This document shows, in pieces, positions 25,111 through 34,823 of a DNA stretch of 37,713 nucleotides. Positions within the stretch are counted from its first letter, which is position 1, and every line of letters begins with the position of its first letter. The DNA is from Coemansia sp. RSA 922. Its lineage: Eukaryota; Kickxellomycota; Kickxellomycetes; Kickxellales; Kickxellaceae. The notes under the pieces are model-generated. The model saw only the letters and a list, made by a program, of their open reading frames with translations. It made no database searches and had not been told where the DNA came from. Made by a program: the position numbers and the translations under genes. The stretch is taken from NCBI GenBank assembly GCA_027577415.1, contig JANBQS010000092.1, positions 1 through 37,713 of the forward strand. Direction: 5' to 3'.

Positions 25111-26748
25111 ATGGTATTCGGAAAGCGCACTTCCTTGCTCTACTCAATAGCAAGACACCGCCCACACTGTATTTCTAGAGTACCCACGCCTGGCATGTCT
25201 GCTCCAGCGGCACTGTTCCACGCTGGCATGCGCCTACCAACCGGGCTTCCACCGGCGCGCGACGGCGATGAGCTCAGCCAGCCACTCGAGCCCGCCGACG
25301 TGCGCGCATTCTGGGAGAAGCAATCCGAGAATGGCCAGCCACAGATCATTGGAAAGGGCAGTCTAGACATAAGTGAACTGCGCGACCTACTGTCGACAAT
25401 TATCCACAAGAGCGGCGCATACAAGGGCGCAGTCAAAATGAGGCTGTACACGCAGAGGTGCTGTGACTTGTACGAGTCCTTAGATAGCAGCGGACGTGTC
25501 GTGTTTCTAAAGCTCTTGTCGGTCGAGTACTGCGCGCCCAAGGGAGAGGCGCAGGCATTGGCTAATGCGTATTTGGAGAGTTTGGCGCAGTCCTCGGACC
25601 CGGCAAAAAGCGCGCTAAGGGCTAGAGCTCTGCGCGACGGCTTGACGCCGCAGTATGCTGAGCTTATTGACCAGATCAACCGCCTGCCAGGCGGGTTTTC
25701 CTTCCTGGTGCGTATGCGTGCGGATATGCTGGAGCATATACGCGGACATCGCGAAGATGGAGCAATGCGGGCGATGAGCGACATGCTGATGAAGAAGCTG
25801 GAGACCTGGATCATTGGCACTCTGGATCTCAAACGTATCACATGGAACTCCCCGGCGTTTACTATTGAGAAACTAGGACAGTACGAGTCCGTACATGCGG
25901 TCAAATCATGGCTCGATGTCAGACGCCGGCTGGGTAACGGACGTCGCTGCTTTGGCTTCTTCCACCGCAGTGTGCCAATGGAGCCCCTCGTGTTTGTCTG
26001 GGTTGCGCTCACTGACAGTGTCTCGGACAACGTACAGTCGATATTGCAGGAGCGCGAGCCGACGACGGCGGAGGCCGAGGCGACTGCTCGGTGCGCTATC
26101 TTTTACTCGATCAACTCGCAACCAGGACTGTCAGGCGTCGACTTGGGCAACTTTTTGATCAAGCGCGTGGTTGGCGTGTTGAGAGCAGAGCTGCCCAACA
26201 TCGACACATTTTGTACCTTGTCGCCCTTGCCCAGGTTCCGCGCCTGGCTCGACCAGTGGCTGACACCCGAGTGTCTGGCCACTCCACCGCCAACCATGGT
26301 AAGCGAGGATGCTCAGAAAGCACTTATTGCTCGTGCGCCGCATACGCCAACATGGACTGCTGCGCTCAAGCATATTATCGACAGCCGCGGATGGACCGGT
26401 GACCAAGCCAATATTGACGCTATGGAGCCTGTGGTCCGAGCACTGGGTGCCCACTACTTGGTCAATGTCAAGCGTGGCAAGAGCCATGCCGCCTATGACC
26501 CTGTCGCCAACTTCCATCTGCGTAATGGCGCATGCTTGCACCAGATCAACTGGCGTGGCAATACGTCCTACAGCGGACTGCGTCAGTCGCTGGGGCTCAT
26601 GTGTAACTACAACTATGTGCTGGACCGCATTGAAGATAACAACGAGCGATATGTCCATGATGGCGCTATTGCCATTTCAGGCGACGACCCGTTTATAGCC
26701 GAAGCCAAGCGCCTCGCTGCTAACACGACACGCGCAGCAAAGCTGTGA
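25111..26748 (+). CDS. MLYCD: Malonyl-CoA decarboxylase (545 aa, MLYCD family)
   Basis: It converts malonyl-CoA to acetyl-CoA plus CO2. Family blocks appear in order: the helical N-domain (M-R-A-D-M-L), I-T-W-N-S-P-A-F-T-I-E-K-L, R-R-C-F-G-F-F-H, G-V-D-L-G-N-F-L-I-K-R-V-V, then the catalytic segments T-L-S-P-L-P (S371) and V-A-N-F-H-L-R-N-G-A (H469). These correspond to the Ser and His of human MCD. The protein ends R-A-A-K-L, a peroxisomal targeting signal (PTS1). The first 28 residues are basic and could be a mitochondrial presequence. However, the ATG at 25111 sits directly on a TATATATAT box, so many transcripts may start later and use M29 (25195, MSAPAA…). The substrate role, fatty-acid or odd-chain by-product clearance, is family knowledge. 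Confidence 0.9.
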   Translation: MVFGKRTSLLYSIARHRPHCISRVPTPGMSAPAALFHAGMRLPTGLPPARDGDELSQPLEPADVRAFWEKQSENGQPQIIGKGSLDISELRDLLSTIIHKSGAYKGAVKMRLYTQRCCDLYESLDSSGRVVFLKLLSVEYCAPKGEAQALANAYLESLAQSSDPAKSALRARALRDGLTPQYAELIDQINRLPGGFSFLVRMRADMLEHIRGHREDGAMRAMSDMLMKKLETWIIGTLDLKRITWNSPAFTIEKLGQYESVHAVKSWLDVRRRLGNGRRCFGFFHRSVPMEPLVFVWVALTDSVSDNVQSILQEREPTTAEAEATARCAIFYSINSQPGLSGVDLGNFLIKRVVGVLRAELPNIDTFCTLSPLPRFRAWLDQWLTPECLATPPPTMVSEDAQKALIARAPHTPTWTAALKHIIDSRGWTGDQANIDAMEPVVRALGAHYLVNVKRGKSHAAYDPVANFHLRNGACLHQINWRGNTSYSGLRQSLGLMCNYNYVLDRIEDNNERYVHDGAIAISGDDPFIAEAKRLAANTTRAAKL

Positions 26749-26878
26749 CATTACCATATTCTGTAGCTGACTGTGATTGTGATTTGATTATAGACCATTA
26801 TTTTTGGCAAATTAAAGATTTTGTGGACAATAGTTGTAAAGAACATTCTTCTCATATTCATATTTTCACACACAAAAA

Positions 26879-28138
26879 ATGATAGCAATTCCCGAGGCTT
26901 GCAAAGACCGCAAGTGGTTATCAGTCAATGGTACTACGGGCCGATCCACTTCTGGGCGTTCGTTTACGATAATGAGCTACAACATTCTCTGCCAAAAACT
27001 CATACGCCGCACCCTATTCCCCTACGCGAACCAAGAGAGTCTAAAATGGAAGTCGCGCAAGAGCAAATTGCTTAGCGAAATATCTCACTGGAAAGCCGAT
27101 ATCATGTGTCTGCAGGAAGTTGGTATCGAGCACTGGCACCAGATTTTTGGCCCACACTTTAAGCAACTAGGCTATGACTCTCGGCTGTTCTACAGTATGA
27201 GCAAATCCCATGGTGTGGCTATTTTGTGGAAGCGCAGTAAATTCCATATCGTAGACGAAATGGGCGTGCGCATGGACTCGTCGATGGGTGTGTGCGAGGA
27301 GACTTTGCAGACTGATAACGTGGGCTTGGTCGCTGCCTTGAGGTTTGGCTCGGCTGGTAGCATGGAGTGCGCAGACCCTTATGCTGACTCTGTTGATCCT
27401 GAATACAGAATCGACACTGGTGTTCCGGCTGGCGGGGAGGGCGTTATTGTGTCTAATACGCATTTGTTCTGGCGTCCGGATGCCTGCTACGAGCGTTTGC
27501 AGCAGCAGGTCGCTATGCTTGCTGCGCAGAGAGAAATGCAGGAAAAGTATCCCAATTTCCCTCTTATCTCTTGCGGCGACTTTAACACCACACCGGATGA
27601 CGCCGGTTACGCCCTTTTGACCAAGCCTCGCCCCGTCGTGCTCAACGAATGGCAGTTGGACAATTTGCTTCCAACTACCATGGTCGAGGAGGATGAGTCT
27701 AGTAGCGAGTCGACTATTAGTTATGCGGCTATGGCCACGGCGGGAACGTCCTCCGAGTCAGACGATACATCTAACAAGCGGCGTCGGTTAGAGGAAGAGG
27801 TAAAGCAGGCCGAAATTGATTTTGCGCGTGACCAGGAGCGTGTACAGCGGCTCACAAAGTTGATTCAGGCCGATAATGACCCGTTGAGGAGCTGTTATAG
27901 TACGTATGCCGAACTTGATACGTCGTATCGCACGGAGCAGTGGGTTGGCGAGCCGATTTACACTAATTATGCAAAGTGGAAGGGTACGCTGGATTATATC
28001 TTTTATCGGCCTGGGCAGGGCTTGGATGTGCGCGATGTCATGTCGTTGCCTGCTGAGGGACGTATGAAACCTGGGCTGCCCAATGTGACGTTCCCTAGTG
28101 ACCATGTTGCCCTGCTGGCACGCTTTGACTGTGCATAG
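26879..28138 (+). CDS. NGL2-like endonuclease/exonuclease/phosphatase-fold RNase (419 aa)
   Basis: The start is the ATG at 26879 after an A-rich leader. It opens with a short N-terminal part and S-Y-N-I-L-C-Q-K-L-I-R-R-T-L-F-P-Y, which closely follows yeast Ngl2 (Y-N-x-L-A-Q-x-L-I-R-R-x-L-F-P). EEP-fold catalytic residues are present: E80 (C-L-Q-E-V), H-G-V-A-I-L-W, D234/N236 (G-D-F-N) and H409 (S-D-H-V). A charged insert at ~285-315 (K-R-R-R-L-E-E-E) probably loops out. Ngl2 trims the 3' end of 5.8S rRNA in yeast, while relatives are CCR4-type deadenylases. It is tandem with the MLYCD and NPT1-type genes, each with its own leader. Confidence 0.85.
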   Translation: MIAIPEACKDRKWLSVNGTTGRSTSGRSFTIMSYNILCQKLIRRTLFPYANQESLKWKSRKSKLLSEISHWKADIMCLQEVGIEHWHQIFGPHFKQLGYDSRLFYSMSKSHGVAILWKRSKFHIVDEMGVRMDSSMGVCEETLQTDNVGLVAALRFGSAGSMECADPYADSVDPEYRIDTGVPAGGEGVIVSNTHLFWRPDACYERLQQQVAMLAAQREMQEKYPNFPLISCGDFNTTPDDAGYALLTKPRPVVLNEWQLDNLLPTTMVEEDESSSESTISYAAMATAGTSSESDDTSNKRRRLEEEVKQAEIDFARDQERVQRLTKLIQADNDPLRSCYSTYAELDTSYRTEQWVGEPIYTNYAKWKGTLDYIFYRPGQGLDVRDVMSLPAEGRMKPGLPNVTFPSDHVALLARFDCA

Positions 28139-28318
28139 AGTGCGCCCATGGACGCAATAAATGCAAAAGGCGGTCATGAATATAAACCTCGTACGCTTTT
28201 GGAAAAAAGAATAACTCCGCACAATCGCACCAACTTTTCTTTTCTCTAGACTACCGATTTTTTTTATCTATTTCTGTTGACTCTAGAACTGCTAACTCTC
28301 CTCTTTTTTTTATTTACA

Positions 28319-29542
28319 ATGGCGGCTATTGAAGAACATGCTCCAGCATCGATTCTTGATCAAGACCTGTACAAGTTCTGTATGCAGCAAGCCGTGCTCG
28401 AGCATTACCCCGATGCTGACGCTGAATACAGGTTTGTGAACCGAGACCCGTCAATTTTGTTCAACCGAGACTCCTTTGAATGGCTGCAGGAGCGGATATC
28501 AAGCATGGCCGAACTACGCGCAACTTCCGAAGACCTGGAGTACCTCCGATCTGCATGTCCGTATTTCTCAGCTGACTACATCGCGTATCTGTCCGAGTTC
28601 AAGTATAATCCATCGGCAGAAGTGACCTGTTCTATTGACGAGAGCTCGGGTATACTCAGTTTGCGTGTTTGTGGCAATTGGACTCGCATCATACTCTACG
28701 AGGTACCTCTACTGGCGATGATCGCCGAGTCGCATTACAGATTCGTGGACACAGACTGGAACTATGTGGGGCAGCGAGAGAAAATAGCGGCAAAGGGCCA
28801 GCAGCTTGTGGATGCTGGCTGTAGGTTTGCGGAGTTTGGCACGAGGCGTCGTCGCAGTTTTATGACTCAGGATATTGTCATGTCGGAGCTATCTCGCATA
28901 AAACCTGGGTCGGGTGGTCTCTCCGGAACTTCGAATGTGTATTTAGCGCGCAAGTACGGTGTAAGGCCAGTGGGAACTATTGGCCATGAGTGGATCATGG
29001 GGATTGCTGCCCTGGAAAATACGTACAGGGAGGCGGACCGCCTGGCTCTGCTCAAATGGCAGCAAACGTATAAGGGTCAATTGGCTGTTGCGCTGACTGA
29101 TACGTTTGGTACCCGTGTGTTTTTCGCTACTTTTGGTCGCGACTTGGCAGACATTTATGATAGCGTGCGGCATGACTCTGGCGACCCACTCGCTTTCGCA
29201 CAGGCCGTCTACGAGCACTACAAGGGGCTGGGAGTCGATCCATCGACCAAGACCATTATCTTTTCTGATAGCCTGACTCCCGAAATTTCCATCGGTATTA
29301 AGAATCGCTGTGACTCGTATGGTATTGGGTGTTCGTTTGGGATTGGAACTAATTTCACAAATGACTTTAGCTTGGCATCAAACCCTGCACGCGGCGGTAC
29401 TGCCCTGAACATTGTCATCAAACTGTTTGAGTGTGGTGGAAGGCCCTGCGTCAAACTTAGCGACGATAGGACCAAGTACACTGGCGACATCGATGAAGTC
29501 AAGCGCGCGCAATCTGAACTAGCTGAATTCTACTCTATCTAG
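28319..29542 (+). CDS. NPT1: Nicotinate phosphoribosyltransferase (407 aa)
   Basis: I chose the ATG at 28319 (ttacaATGg); the open frame upstream starts at TTG. The enzyme makes nicotinic acid mononucleotide from nicotinate and PRPP, the entry of the Preiss-Handler NAD salvage pathway. It matches yeast Npt1 along its whole length: L-D-x-D-L-Y-K-F near the start, E-F-G-T-R-R-R-R-S, G-T-S-N-V, G-T-I-G-H-E-W-I-M-G with the active-site H223, A-L-T-D-T-F-G-T, R-H-D-S-G-D-P, F-S-D-S-L, and F-G-I-G-T-N-F-T-N-D. The length is near the family norm (yeast 429 aa). It ends with TAG. No intron. Confidence 0.93.
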   Translation: MAAIEEHAPASILDQDLYKFCMQQAVLEHYPDADAEYRFVNRDPSILFNRDSFEWLQERISSMAELRATSEDLEYLRSACPYFSADYIAYLSEFKYNPSAEVTCSIDESSGILSLRVCGNWTRIILYEVPLLAMIAESHYRFVDTDWNYVGQREKIAAKGQQLVDAGCRFAEFGTRRRRSFMTQDIVMSELSRIKPGSGGLSGTSNVYLARKYGVRPVGTIGHEWIMGIAALENTYREADRLALLKWQQTYKGQLAVALTDTFGTRVFFATFGRDLADIYDSVRHDSGDPLAFAQAVYEHYKGLGVDPSTKTIIFSDSLTPEISIGIKNRCDSYGIGCSFGIGTNFTNDFSLASNPARGGTALNIVIKLFECGGRPCVKLSDDRTKYTGDIDEVKRAQSELAEFYSI

Positions 29543-30064
29543 CCAAGCTTTATTTTTTGCCCTCTTTTCTTATCTGCCACGCTAATACTTTTTTACTCTT
29601 CCCATGTACAAATGCGGGGTTTTGGAATATTGGAAACAGTAGTATAGAGTACTTTGGCTGCTGGGAAATAGCTATCTATTCCCGCACATATTCTGCCAGC
29701 GGTCAGACACGAAGAAATATAAACTGTGAGAATTCTTTTATTTTTGGTCTAATTATTTTTGCACTTTATAAAATGTTCCTGTCAAATACTCGCAACTGGC
29801 GGTGCTATCCTCTCTACCCCCGCAAAATTTAATATCGATTAAATACAATATCGGTAAACTTGGTTTTGTAGCACGCACCCACGATATATCCATGGTTCTT
29901 CGTGAGTGATTGAGTCGAACTCACGCTGTATACATAAACCCAGGTACAAGGCGTCAGAGTCAAATAGTCGGTTACAAATTTTTTATTTCGTCTAGTCGTA
30001 AAAGATAAAAGGTTTCTCGTATTTATTTCAGACTTTTATTATTATTGGCATCAATTAACTAACA
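29543..30064 (+). other. Intergenic region before the wall-protein gene
   Basis: AT-rich. A hairpin (29901-29925: arms CGTGAG and CTCACG, 13-base loop) is the only structure noted. It is not a tRNA T-arm, as the loop is too long and no acceptor stem is present. No gene seen. Confidence 0.45.
29901..29925. repeat. Hairpin-forming inverted repeat
   Basis: CGTGAG and CTCACG pair perfectly across a 13-base loop, about 140 bases upstream of the ATG at 30065. Possible regulatory element; role unknown. Confidence 0.4.
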
Positions 30065-31690
30065 ATGGTTGCCAGATCAACTACGACATACACGTTGGTG
30101 CTTGTGGCTTTGGCACAGTCGCTGTCTACGAGTGCTTTTGAATGGCCGGCTACTAGCTCGGCGCCCGAGTTTGGACTCTTCAGGCCTAACCATACTCCAG
30201 CGCATTTTGTCCTCACTGCTTGCAGCCACCACCCCCCGCCACATGCTCCGTACACGTCTGCGCCCTATGCGTCTTCGCCTGAGCCATACTCGGCTCCTCC
30301 TCCTGAGCCCTATTCGCCAGCTCCTTCGCCCTGTCCTCCGGCCCCAGCTCCCTACACTTCCGTACCGCCTCCCTACACGCCTGTGCCTCCGCCTGCGCCT
30401 GCGCCGTACACGACCTCTCTGGTTCACTACGTTGCTGCTCCAAGTCCCTACACCCACCCGTCTGCACCTGCGCCTGCACCTGCTCCAGCGTCCTCGTATA
30501 ATGATAACTTTATACCCGAGTACTCAGCCGCTTCAGTGCCCACAGTGGTGATGCACTCGACTGCCACTTTGACTTCGGTGTCTACCTCGACCTGCACTTC
30601 GACGTCGACTTGTACATCGACCTCCACTTGTACGTCGACTTCGTACTCTACCTCGTACTCTACCTCGACCTACCTGTCTACTAGCTACTCGACTCGCTAC
30701 TCGACTCAGACGGAGACCTACACTCCGGATACGTCGACTGTCACCAAGCACTGTACTGACACTACATCTATTGTCGTTCCAACTACCTACACCAACATCA
30801 TACCTACTACGATCTACAGCACTAGGCCCACTTACCTGACGCTTACTGAGATGCTGACGGTCACTAGCGTCACGCCAACTACGATCCACCACTCGGTGCC
30901 CACTTACCTCACGCTCACTGAGCCGACGACCTACTATTTCACTACGCCGTCGCCGACCACCGTCATCAAGCATATCCCTACTTCGCTTACTACCACCGAG
31001 GTGCATCTCAGCACACTCACGACTACCGCATACGCGACGGTCACTAATCTGGCGACCACTACGGCGGTTGTGACGCAAAAGCAGACCAGCACACAGACGG
31101 AGACCTCGCACATCACGGAGACTGCCATTAGCCAAGTATTCCGCACCGTCACTCTAATGACTACGGACCTGCAGACAATGTACCAAACCTGTTGGGACAC
31201 CGTCGTTGAATGCTGCCCAGTCACTGTCTGCCAGCACATTATCGATACCTGTGTAGAGACTTGCACAAAGACTTGTGCCGAGTATTGCCCTATTACCGTC
31301 GAGCACCCACACACTGAGTACGTACCCAGCGCTATTTCTGTAACCGAGACTGAGCTCCAGACCGTAACCATGTGCCAGCCTATTACTGTCTCGGTACCTG
31401 TCACTGAGTATGATACTATCTGCCAGATAGTCACCGTAGAACACACTGCTACGTTGACTAAGCCAGTTCTCGTTGTACAAAACGTCTGTACTGACGTCCC
31501 TAGTGCAGCAGCATCGGCTCAACATGCCTATGCCGCTGATGCTGCTGCTGCCGGCGCTGACCCCTATGACCAAAGCGGAAGGGCTAACGGCGACGATGAG
31601 ATGGATGATCTAGATCTGATCGCGAAAAAGGCACCCAAGAAGAGCGCGAAAAAAGTAGTCGCTGCGAAGAAAGCTGCCAAAGTCATGTAA
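30065..31690 (+). CDS. Secreted Thr/Ser/Pro-rich wall-type protein with a lysine-rich tail (541 aa)
   Basis: The start is the ATG at 30065 (aacaATGg). Residues 1-24 are a signal peptide ending near S-A-F. The mature chain starts with a Pro/Tyr-rich region (~50-150, repeats of P-Y-T/S and P-A-P), then Thr/Ser repeats with C-T-S-T-S units and S-T-S-Y units (~170-225). Longer repeats based on P-T-Y-L-T-L-T-E follow (~255-300). A cysteine-dense stretch (~376-409, E-C-C-P, E-T-C-x-K-T-C-x-E-Y-C) follows the T-V-T repeats. The C-terminus, after an acidic patch, is K/A-rich like histone H1 (K-K-A-P-K-K-S-A-K-K). The Thr/Ser regions should be O-mannosylated. It is a likely cell-wall or spore-coat protein; no GPI signal is seen. 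Confidence 0.7.
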   Translation: MVARSTTTYTLVLVALAQSLSTSAFEWPATSSAPEFGLFRPNHTPAHFVLTACSHHPPPHAPYTSAPYASSPEPYSAPPPEPYSPAPSPCPPAPAPYTSVPPPYTPVPPPAPAPYTTSLVHYVAAPSPYTHPSAPAPAPAPASSYNDNFIPEYSAASVPTVVMHSTATLTSVSTSTCTSTSTCTSTSTCTSTSYSTSYSTSTYLSTSYSTRYSTQTETYTPDTSTVTKHCTDTTSIVVPTTYTNIIPTTIYSTRPTYLTLTEMLTVTSVTPTTIHHSVPTYLTLTEPTTYYFTTPSPTTVIKHIPTSLTTTEVHLSTLTTTAYATVTNLATTTAVVTQKQTSTQTETSHITETAISQVFRTVTLMTTDLQTMYQTCWDTVVECCPVTVCQHIIDTCVETCTKTCAEYCPITVEHPHTEYVPSAISVTETELQTVTMCQPITVSVPVTEYDTICQIVTVEHTATLTKPVLVVQNVCTDVPSAAASAQHAYAADAAAAGADPYDQSGRANGDDEMDDLDLIAKKAPKKSAKKVVAAKKAAKVM

Positions 31691-31997
31691 GCGGCAAAAA
31701 ATGTCTGAGTTTCTAAACCCCTCCACTAGTTTTTCTTACCTCGTTTTTACCTAATCCTCACCCCCGTTCATGTCTATTGTTATTGAAAAATATATATACT
31801 CGTTTAATATATGTGGAGTGAATATCGAGGTAGATCAGGTCATTGGGTAAAATGCGCAAGTGAAAAAAAGACTCTTCAATATATCAAACATTAGGGATAC
31901 AACTACTGTTATATTTGGAATATTTTATAAAGTTAATTGATTACGATAATACTATAAATGCTAACAAAAAACAAATCTAACGAAACAGACAGGCGTT
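31691..31997. other. Convergent 3' region of two wall-type genes
   Basis: AT-rich, with AATA-rich polyadenylation-like text on both strands. No gene seen. Confidence 0.45.
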
Positions 31998-34823
31998 CTA
32001 GTCGTTAGACGCATATACCACCTTCACAGCTGGTGTGACCAGTTTGGTCATCATGACCGTGGAAGTAACAGGTACAGGAGCCGTGCTGATAATCGATACC
32101 GTCGATGTGGCCGTCTGAGGTACGCCGACAACCATGATGCTAGGATGTGCCGAGAGCGGAGTATAATCTGGGGATGCAACTAGCGGCAATGTGTTTCTGA
32201 ACGAGCACACCTGGGTGGCATAGCTGAGCGGATCAAGGTCATTAACAGCATGGGGAGCATTGGTGGCTGCAGATTGGTGCCCATCGGCGCCCCAGTTATA
32301 GTCACTGCCGGCATCGTGTGCAAAGGCTGAGTCGGCGTGCCTGTTCATAAAGTTGAATGGCTTGCTTGTAGAGACATCGTAGCCGCGCTCGCTGCTGCCC
32401 TGTCGATCCTCGCCGTAGTGGAGGTTGTAGTTGTCGGTGTAATAACTGTGAGAATCGGAGTTGTAGTACGTCGTGTAGCTTGGATCTTCACCGGCCGTGT
32501 ACATAGTGGGGTTGGCTCCATTGTAATGAATCTTCCAGTCGCCACCCATGGGGCTATCCTTGGCCAGATCAGAGTACGGTAGCTGGTCATGGCTGTACCT
32601 ATCGTACGAATCGCTTTCAGTTGGCTCATACGCGTGGTATAATGGCGATTGCGTATCCTCGCTGTAAGCCGAGCGACCACCAGTGAACGAGGCGGAGCGT
32701 GGGGCGTCCCAAACGCTTGAACGGTCACCATCGGCCGTAGCGGTTCTCTCTGTAGCTGGAGTATAGAAGCTGTCAGTGTCGGCGACCTTGGAAACAGCAG
32801 TCTCTTCAGCGTAGTTGCCACGCGACAGCTCCCGAGTAAACTGCTGCAAAGCCTGGAGAGTGGATGATTCGCGTTCCATGCTAGCGGCCTCGTCGTGGAC
32901 AATTGACTTTGGGCTGAGATGCAGCTCAGCAGATGCCTGCAACGCAGCCTCTGCGGAAGCCTCGGCCCTGATCTCGGCTAGAACTGCTTCTCTGGCTTCT
33001 GCCGACGCCTCAGCCTTTGCCTTGGCTGCTTCCTCCTTAATGTTTCCAATGTTGCTGCGCTGGCGCGATCCAGGTAGGTGCACATAGCTGGCGTCCGTAG
33101 ACGAATCAGTAGTAGATGGGTCGTCGTACGTGGCGGTCTCGTCGGCATCAGCGGTAGGGCTTGCTCGGTAGTTCATCACAGAGGCAAGCTGTGAGTCCAG
33201 ATCATCCATTGTGCTCCGGGCCGCTGCCTTCTTGACACTAGCAGACACGATTTTTGCAGGTCCCTTGCGCTTGCGGGCAATGCTGGTGGTACTCATCACA
33301 TCGTCAGGCGACGCACCATCACTGCCATCGTCAGCAGTCATGGCGGCAGCAGCAGCCGCAGCCGAGGCACTGGCATCTGCGTCCGGATCGACATTGGCAT
33401 CGGCGGCACCAGCATCAACATCTGTGGCCATGTTGACGATACCAGCGATGTTGGCGATGTTGGTGACGCTAGCGTTCTGCTTGACCTTGCGAGCACTAGC
33501 ACGGGCCTTGGCACTTTTGACTGCCGGCTTTTCACGACGACGAGTAGTGGCGGGCTCTTCAGCGGCGGCATCATCAGCGGCAGCGCTTTGGACGGCATCG
33601 GTAGAGTCGTCATCGGCGCCAGCAAGTGCAGTAGCGCGAGCAAGTGCGGCAGCGCTACTCCTCTGACTTGCTGCTGCTGCCAACAAGCTCTGAGTCAGTA
33701 GGTCGGCAAGAGCCGGGTCAATGGGCACAATAGCCTGAGACCCAGAAACAACTCCACCGAGAGCGGTCGTCGGCAGGGTGTTTGCCGCAGCGGCGGCAGC
33801 TGCAGCTGCAGCTGCTGCGCCCAGAGGCACAGAGTATGCCGCCGCCTCCTTGGCCAGTAGCGCGGATAGACCGGGCTGGAGGGCTGGCGGCGCAATGGGT
33901 GCAGCGGCAACGGGGTAGAGCTGTTGCTGCGCATAAACTGGTGCAGCAGCTGGCTCCGCTAATCCTGCCAACGCGGGCTGTGGAACGAGGAGCATGTCAG
34001 AGTAGTTGAGCGGGGCCACTGGCGCTGCAGGGGCATAGGCAGGAACTGGTACTTGGTACGCAGCAGGGGCTGCTGGGGCAGCAGGGGCTACGGGCGCAAC
34101 AGCTGGTGCAACCGGTGCTGGAGCAACTTGTGCTGGGGCCGCTGGTGCTGCAATGGGTGCTGCTGCTACCACTGGGGCTGGCGCGGCAACGGCGGCCGCA
34201 GCTGGTGTAGACACTGGGGTGGCGACCGGTGCTGCAACTGATGTGGCAACGGAGGCACTAGATGCCGATGTAGCGGCAACAACTGGCGTCGTCGAAGCTG
34301 CTACAACCGCAGACGTGGCCGGTGTGGCCGGAACAGCAACGCTTACTGACACGGCAGAAGGAATGATCATCGTGGCCGCGCTCATTGTTTGGAAAATGGT
34401 GACTGGAGCCACTGAAGAGACTGCGGGCTGTGCTTGGATGAATATCTGCGGAGCGTCAACAAAGCGCTGAAAACCAGCTGGGCTCAATCCGGGTGCTGGT
34501 GCAGTGAACATTAATTGCTGAGCTGCCGGTGCTTGCTGGACTTGTACGTAGCCCATCGGTGCATTGCGGAGATTTGCATAGGACGAGTCGAAAAGCATCG
34601 TGGGTGGCTGTGCTCCGGCGACCGCGGGCATAACCGCTGCTGGATCGTTGGCAACAACAACGTCGGCTGTGTTGGCTGGTGTCTCCTCGGCTATCAGTAG
34701 TGGCTGGTCGCCTATAACAAGACCTCTCTTGCGCATGGCATCGTCACCGTGCTCCGACTTGGCCGCCTTCGTACATGTAGCAACCGCTACAATCAGAGCG
34801 GACACAGTGAGCTTGAATTTCAT
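31998..34823 (-). CDS. Secreted Ala/Pro/Val-rich low-complexity protein (941 aa)
   Basis: The frame runs from an ATG at 34823 to a TAG. A signal peptide (~1-20) is followed by a short propeptide ending R31-K32-R33, a Kex2-type site. Then come A/P/V-rich repeats (~150-330), a run of about 12 alanines (~335-346) and an Ala/Asp-rich stretch with basic patches (R-R-R-E-K; A-R-K-V-K). A charged helix of A-E-A-S-A-E-A type (~575-625) follows, then a Ser/Tyr/Asp-rich part with many tyrosines (Y-T-T-Y-Y; Y-Y-T-D-N-Y, ~760-850). The tail is Val/Thr-rich (V-T-S-T-V). It resembles silk or elastomeric proteins in composition, not by family. Tyrosine-rich parts suggest oxidative cross-linking. Secretion is well supported; function is inferred. 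Confidence 0.7.
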   Translation of the reverse strand: MKFKLTVSALIVAVATCTKAAKSEHGDDAMRKRGLVIGDQPLLIAEETPANTADVVVANDPAAVMPAVAGAQPPTMLFDSSYANLRNAPMGYVQVQQAPAAQQLMFTAPAPGLSPAGFQRFVDAPQIFIQAQPAVSSVAPVTIFQTMSAATMIIPSAVSVSVAVPATPATSAVVAASTTPVVAATSASSASVATSVAAPVATPVSTPAAAAVAAPAPVVAAAPIAAPAAPAQVAPAPVAPAVAPVAPAAPAAPAAYQVPVPAYAPAAPVAPLNYSDMLLVPQPALAGLAEPAAAPVYAQQQLYPVAAAPIAPPALQPGLSALLAKEAAAYSVPLGAAAAAAAAAAAANTLPTTALGGVVSGSQAIVPIDPALADLLTQSLLAAAASQRSSAAALARATALAGADDDSTDAVQSAAADDAAAEEPATTRRREKPAVKSAKARASARKVKQNASVTNIANIAGIVNMATDVDAGAADANVDPDADASASAAAAAAAMTADDGSDGASPDDVMSTTSIARKRKGPAKIVSASVKKAAARSTMDDLDSQLASVMNYRASPTADADETATYDDPSTTDSSTDASYVHLPGSRQRSNIGNIKEEAAKAKAEASAEAREAVLAEIRAEASAEAALQASAELHLSPKSIVHDEAASMERESSTLQALQQFTRELSRGNYAEETAVSKVADTDSFYTPATERTATADGDRSSVWDAPRSASFTGGRSAYSEDTQSPLYHAYEPTESDSYDRYSHDQLPYSDLAKDSPMGGDWKIHYNGANPTMYTAGEDPSYTTYYNSDSHSYYTDNYNLHYGEDRQGSSERGYDVSTSKPFNFMNRHADSAFAHDAGSDYNWGADGHQSAATNAPHAVNDLDPLSYATQVCSFRNTLPLVASPDYTPLSAHPSIMVVGVPQTATSTVSIISTAPVPVTSTVMMTKLVTPAVKVVYASND

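Noticed and set aside
29898..29930. tRNA-like gagtcgaac text
   Set aside because: The loop of the hairpin is 13 bases, and there is no acceptor stem or anticodon arm.
30934..31446. Long minus-strand frame inside the Thr-rich gene
   Set aside because: It is a mirror frame of a repeat-rich coding sequence.
33211..33666. Ala-rich plus-strand frame opposite the 941-aa gene
   Set aside because: It is a shadow of GC-rich Ala/Asp codons on the other strand.
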